In this document: one piece after another, positions 62,485-64,000 of the stretch | How the letters are laid out: every line of letters begins with the position of its first letter | How positions within the stretch are numbered: the stretch's first letter is position 1 | NCBI GenBank assembly: GCA_029265125.1 | Contig: JAJUJX010000002.1 | Coordinates: 310,001 to 374,000 of the forward strand | DNA: 64,000 bases | Source: Tolumonas sp008015085 | GTDB taxonomy: Bacteria; Pseudomonadota; Gammaproteobacteria; Enterobacterales; Aeromonadaceae | Direction: 5' to 3' | Notes under the pieces: model-generated | The model's input: only the letters and a program-made list of their open reading frames with translations | What the model was told of the DNA's origin: nothing | Database searches by the model: none | Translations under genes and position numbers: made by a program

Positions 62485-63693
62485 TTATTTAGCAAATTCA
62501 GCTGCACCTTGTGCAATGACCAACTCTTCGTTAGTTGGGATAACAAATGCTTTAGTGCTGCCTGCTTTAGTGATCAAACCTGAATTGCCAAAACGTGCAG
62601 TCGCATTGGCTGACTCATCTTCTACAAAACCAAAGCCTTCCAATAATTTCAGCACTGCACTGCGCATTGGCAGTGAATTTTCACCGATACCACCGGTGAA
62701 AATCAGCGCGTCTACTTTGCCAACGGCAACATAGTAGGACGCAATGTATTTCGCCAGTCGGTAGCAGTATATATCAAATGCCTGCTGGCAGTTCTCGTCA
62801 CCCTGCTCAACACCTTCGATAATGCCGCGGAAATCGCTGGTTTTGCCAGACAGTCCCAGCAGACCTGATTTTTTATTCAGGGTGTTGCGAACGTCTTCGA
62901 CGGTATAGCCCAGCGTATCAATCAGGAAGAACACCACTGAAGGGTCGATATCGCCACAACGAGTACCCATCACGATACCTTCCAATGGAGTCAGCCCCAT
63001 TGAAGTATCAACACATTTACCATTTTTGATAGCGCTAACAGAACCACCATTCCCCAGGTGAGCAGTAATGATATTGGTTTCGGACATTGGCTTACCCAGC
63101 ATTTTGGCAGCTTCAGTCGTTACATAATAATGACTGGTACCATGTGCACCATAACGACGGATAGCATGTTCAGTGTACAGCTCACGAGGAAGCGGATACA
63201 TGAATGCTTTGGCTGGCATCGTCTGATGGAAAGCGGTATCGAAAATTGCAACGTGAGGTAAATCAGAGAAGAGACGGCGGGCAGCGGCAATACCAAGTAA
63301 GTGGGCCGGGTTATGCAGCGGAGCAAGAGGAATACACTGCTCAATGCCTTTCACCACTTCATCGGTGATCAGTGTCGGCTGCGAGAATAATTCACCACCA
63401 GATACAACTCGGTGACCCACAGCGATGAAGGATTTCATCAGTTCTGGTTTACCTTCGAGGATGTGCTCCTCCAGATAAGTCAGCGCTGCAGTGTGATCTG
63501 CGCCAGCGACTAAACTGTCTTTCTGTTTCTCAGCATCGCCGAATCGCCAGCTGATATTTGCTTCTGGCAAACCTAACGCCTCAGCAAGACCAGTCAAATA
63601 TTGATTACCGGTAGCAGGATCAACAATAGCAAATTTCAGAGATGAACTACCACAGTTCACAACCAGAACGGTTGGGTTAATTGTTACTTCCAT
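62485..63693 (-). CDS. ackA: Acetate kinase
   Basis: A 402-residue ASKHA-fold kinase interconverting acetyl phosphate + ADP and acetate + ATP. VVNCGSSSLKFAIVD at the N-terminus, HNPAHLLGI, IFDTAFHQTMP, YGAHGTSHYYV, LGNGGSVSAI, and FTGGIGENS are the family blocks. The Met at 63693 has a GAGGA site and gives the E. coli length (400 aa); an in-frame start at 63738 adds 15 residues. pta, its usual partner downstream, is not adjacent: the cstA gene converges on it instead. Confidence 0.97.
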   Translation of the reverse strand: MEVTINPTVLVVNCGSSSLKFAIVDPATGNQYLTGLAEALGLPEANISWRFGDAEKQKDSLVAGADHTAALTYLEEHILEGKPELMKSFIAVGHRVVSGGELFSQPTLITDEVVKGIEQCIPLAPLHNPAHLLGIAAARRLFSDLPHVAIFDTAFHQTMPAKAFMYPLPRELYTEHAIRRYGAHGTSHYYVTTEAAKMLGKPMSETNIITAHLGNGGSVSAIKNGKCVDTSMGLTPLEGIVMGTRCGDIDPSVVFFLIDTLGYTVEDVRNTLNKKSGLLGLSGKTSDFRGIIEGVEQGDENCQQAFDIYCYRLAKYIASYYVAVGKVDALIFTGGIGENSLPMRSAVLKLLEGFGFVEDESANATARFGNSGLITKAGSTKAFVIPTNEELVIAQGAAEFAK

Positions 63694-63979
63694 TCTTTCC
63701 TCGCATGGCTTAAGACACCCAGTGTCAAAGCAGTTCAAGGTCAGGGTGAACGAATATTCATCGTTCAGCGATGGCCTATATCATCAATAGGTAACGTCTA
63801 AAAACCGGCTCAACGACTTATTTTCATAAGTTTCAGCTTTTAGATGCTGCCTGATTTACTGCCTGAATAATTCAGGCTCCTTTTACATTTGGCCTCTATT
63901 TGTGACCAAATCGCCGAACATATAGTGAGAGCTATAAAAATATTGTGGATACAAATTCTGTAAAGCTGATCACAACACA
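63694..63979. other. Upstream region of ackA without a gene
   Basis: About 285 bp with no credible ORF. It must contain the ackA promoter but no clear hexamers stand out. A small hairpin GCCTGAA-TAA-TTCAGGC at 63861-63877 is followed by TCCTTTT on the plus strand, with no plus-strand gene before it to terminate. Confidence 0.5.
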
Positions 63980-63996
63980 AATTGGTAATACCAATT
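63980..63996. promoter_or_regulatory. PdhR/LldR-type operator at the window edge
   Basis: AATTGGT-AAT-ACCAATT is an exact match to the consensus AATTGGTnnnACCAATT shared by the GntR-family pyruvate regulator PdhR and lactate regulator LldR. It lies 287 bp upstream of ackA and could serve ackA or, more likely, a gene just beyond the window. Confidence 0.75.
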
Positions 63997-64000
63997 TATA

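Noticed and set aside
63861..63877. TGAATAATTCA as an ArgR box
   Set aside because: The two half-sites are separated by one base rather than the four of an ARG box; read as a small hairpin.

Overview
The window is an ordinary, gene-dense gammaproteobacterial chromosome segment. Its proteins align closely with Escherichia coli (NrdB, RsuA, TopA, AroG/AroF, BtsS/BtsR, YaeP) but its gene order is Vibrio/Aeromonas-like, for example rlmKL-uup-GlyGly-CTERM protein-rmf beside fabA and lonH. An Aeromonadales relative such as Tolumonas is my best guess; this is inference from recalled proteins, not a database match. There are three tRNA genes, one ERIC-like palindromic repeat, no insertion sequence, prophage or CRISPR array.

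Layout. 1-2.3 kb: class Ia ribonucleotide reductase (nrdA end, nrdB, ferredoxin yfaE), with an ERIC-like element between nrdA and nrdB. 2.3-5.8 kb: an exported GH3 glucosidase under a LacI-type operator, then tapT. 5.8-6.2 kb: a protein-free gap that looks like a small RNA gene on the minus strand. 6.2-15.3 kb: lonH and fabA facing the rlmKL-uup-GlyGly-CTERM protein-rmf cluster, then initiator tRNA. 15.3-25 kb: DUF1848 protein and yccF, yigZ, an HD-GYP phosphodiesterase, rsuA, an EamA carrier, pilU, a degenerate YniA-like kinase, yaeP, norM and hxpB. 25-32.5 kb: yfhM-pbpC, an alpha-2-macroglobulin and its penicillin-binding partner.

32.6-35.3 kb: aroG (with a TyrR box) divergent from a DEAD-box helicase. 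35.3-39.9 kb: a three-gene signalling operon of LuxO-like sigma-54 regulator, FIST-domain (NosP-like) sensor and a hybrid histidine kinase carrying its own HPt domain; this is the most interesting system here. 40-48 kb: pabB-nudL, tRNA-Gly/tRNA-Cys, topA, sohB, a LysR regulator and a Set-type sugar efflux carrier. 48-57.8 kb: PatB/MalY-type C-S lyase, an orphan TAXI binding protein, aroF-tyrA (TyrR box, internal terminator), and a BMP-family nucleoside ABC importer.

58-64 kb is a pyruvate/acetate neighbourhood: BtsS-BtsR two-component system, a CstA-family transporter preceded by LytTR-type direct repeats, acetate kinase, and a perfect PdhR/LldR-type operator at the window edge. Aromatic biosynthesis (aroG, aroF, tyrA, pabB) is a second theme, with TyrR boxes at both DAHP synthase genes. 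A recurring oddity is a strong terminator-like hairpin immediately before an internal gene (rmf, tyrA, the ABC ATPase).
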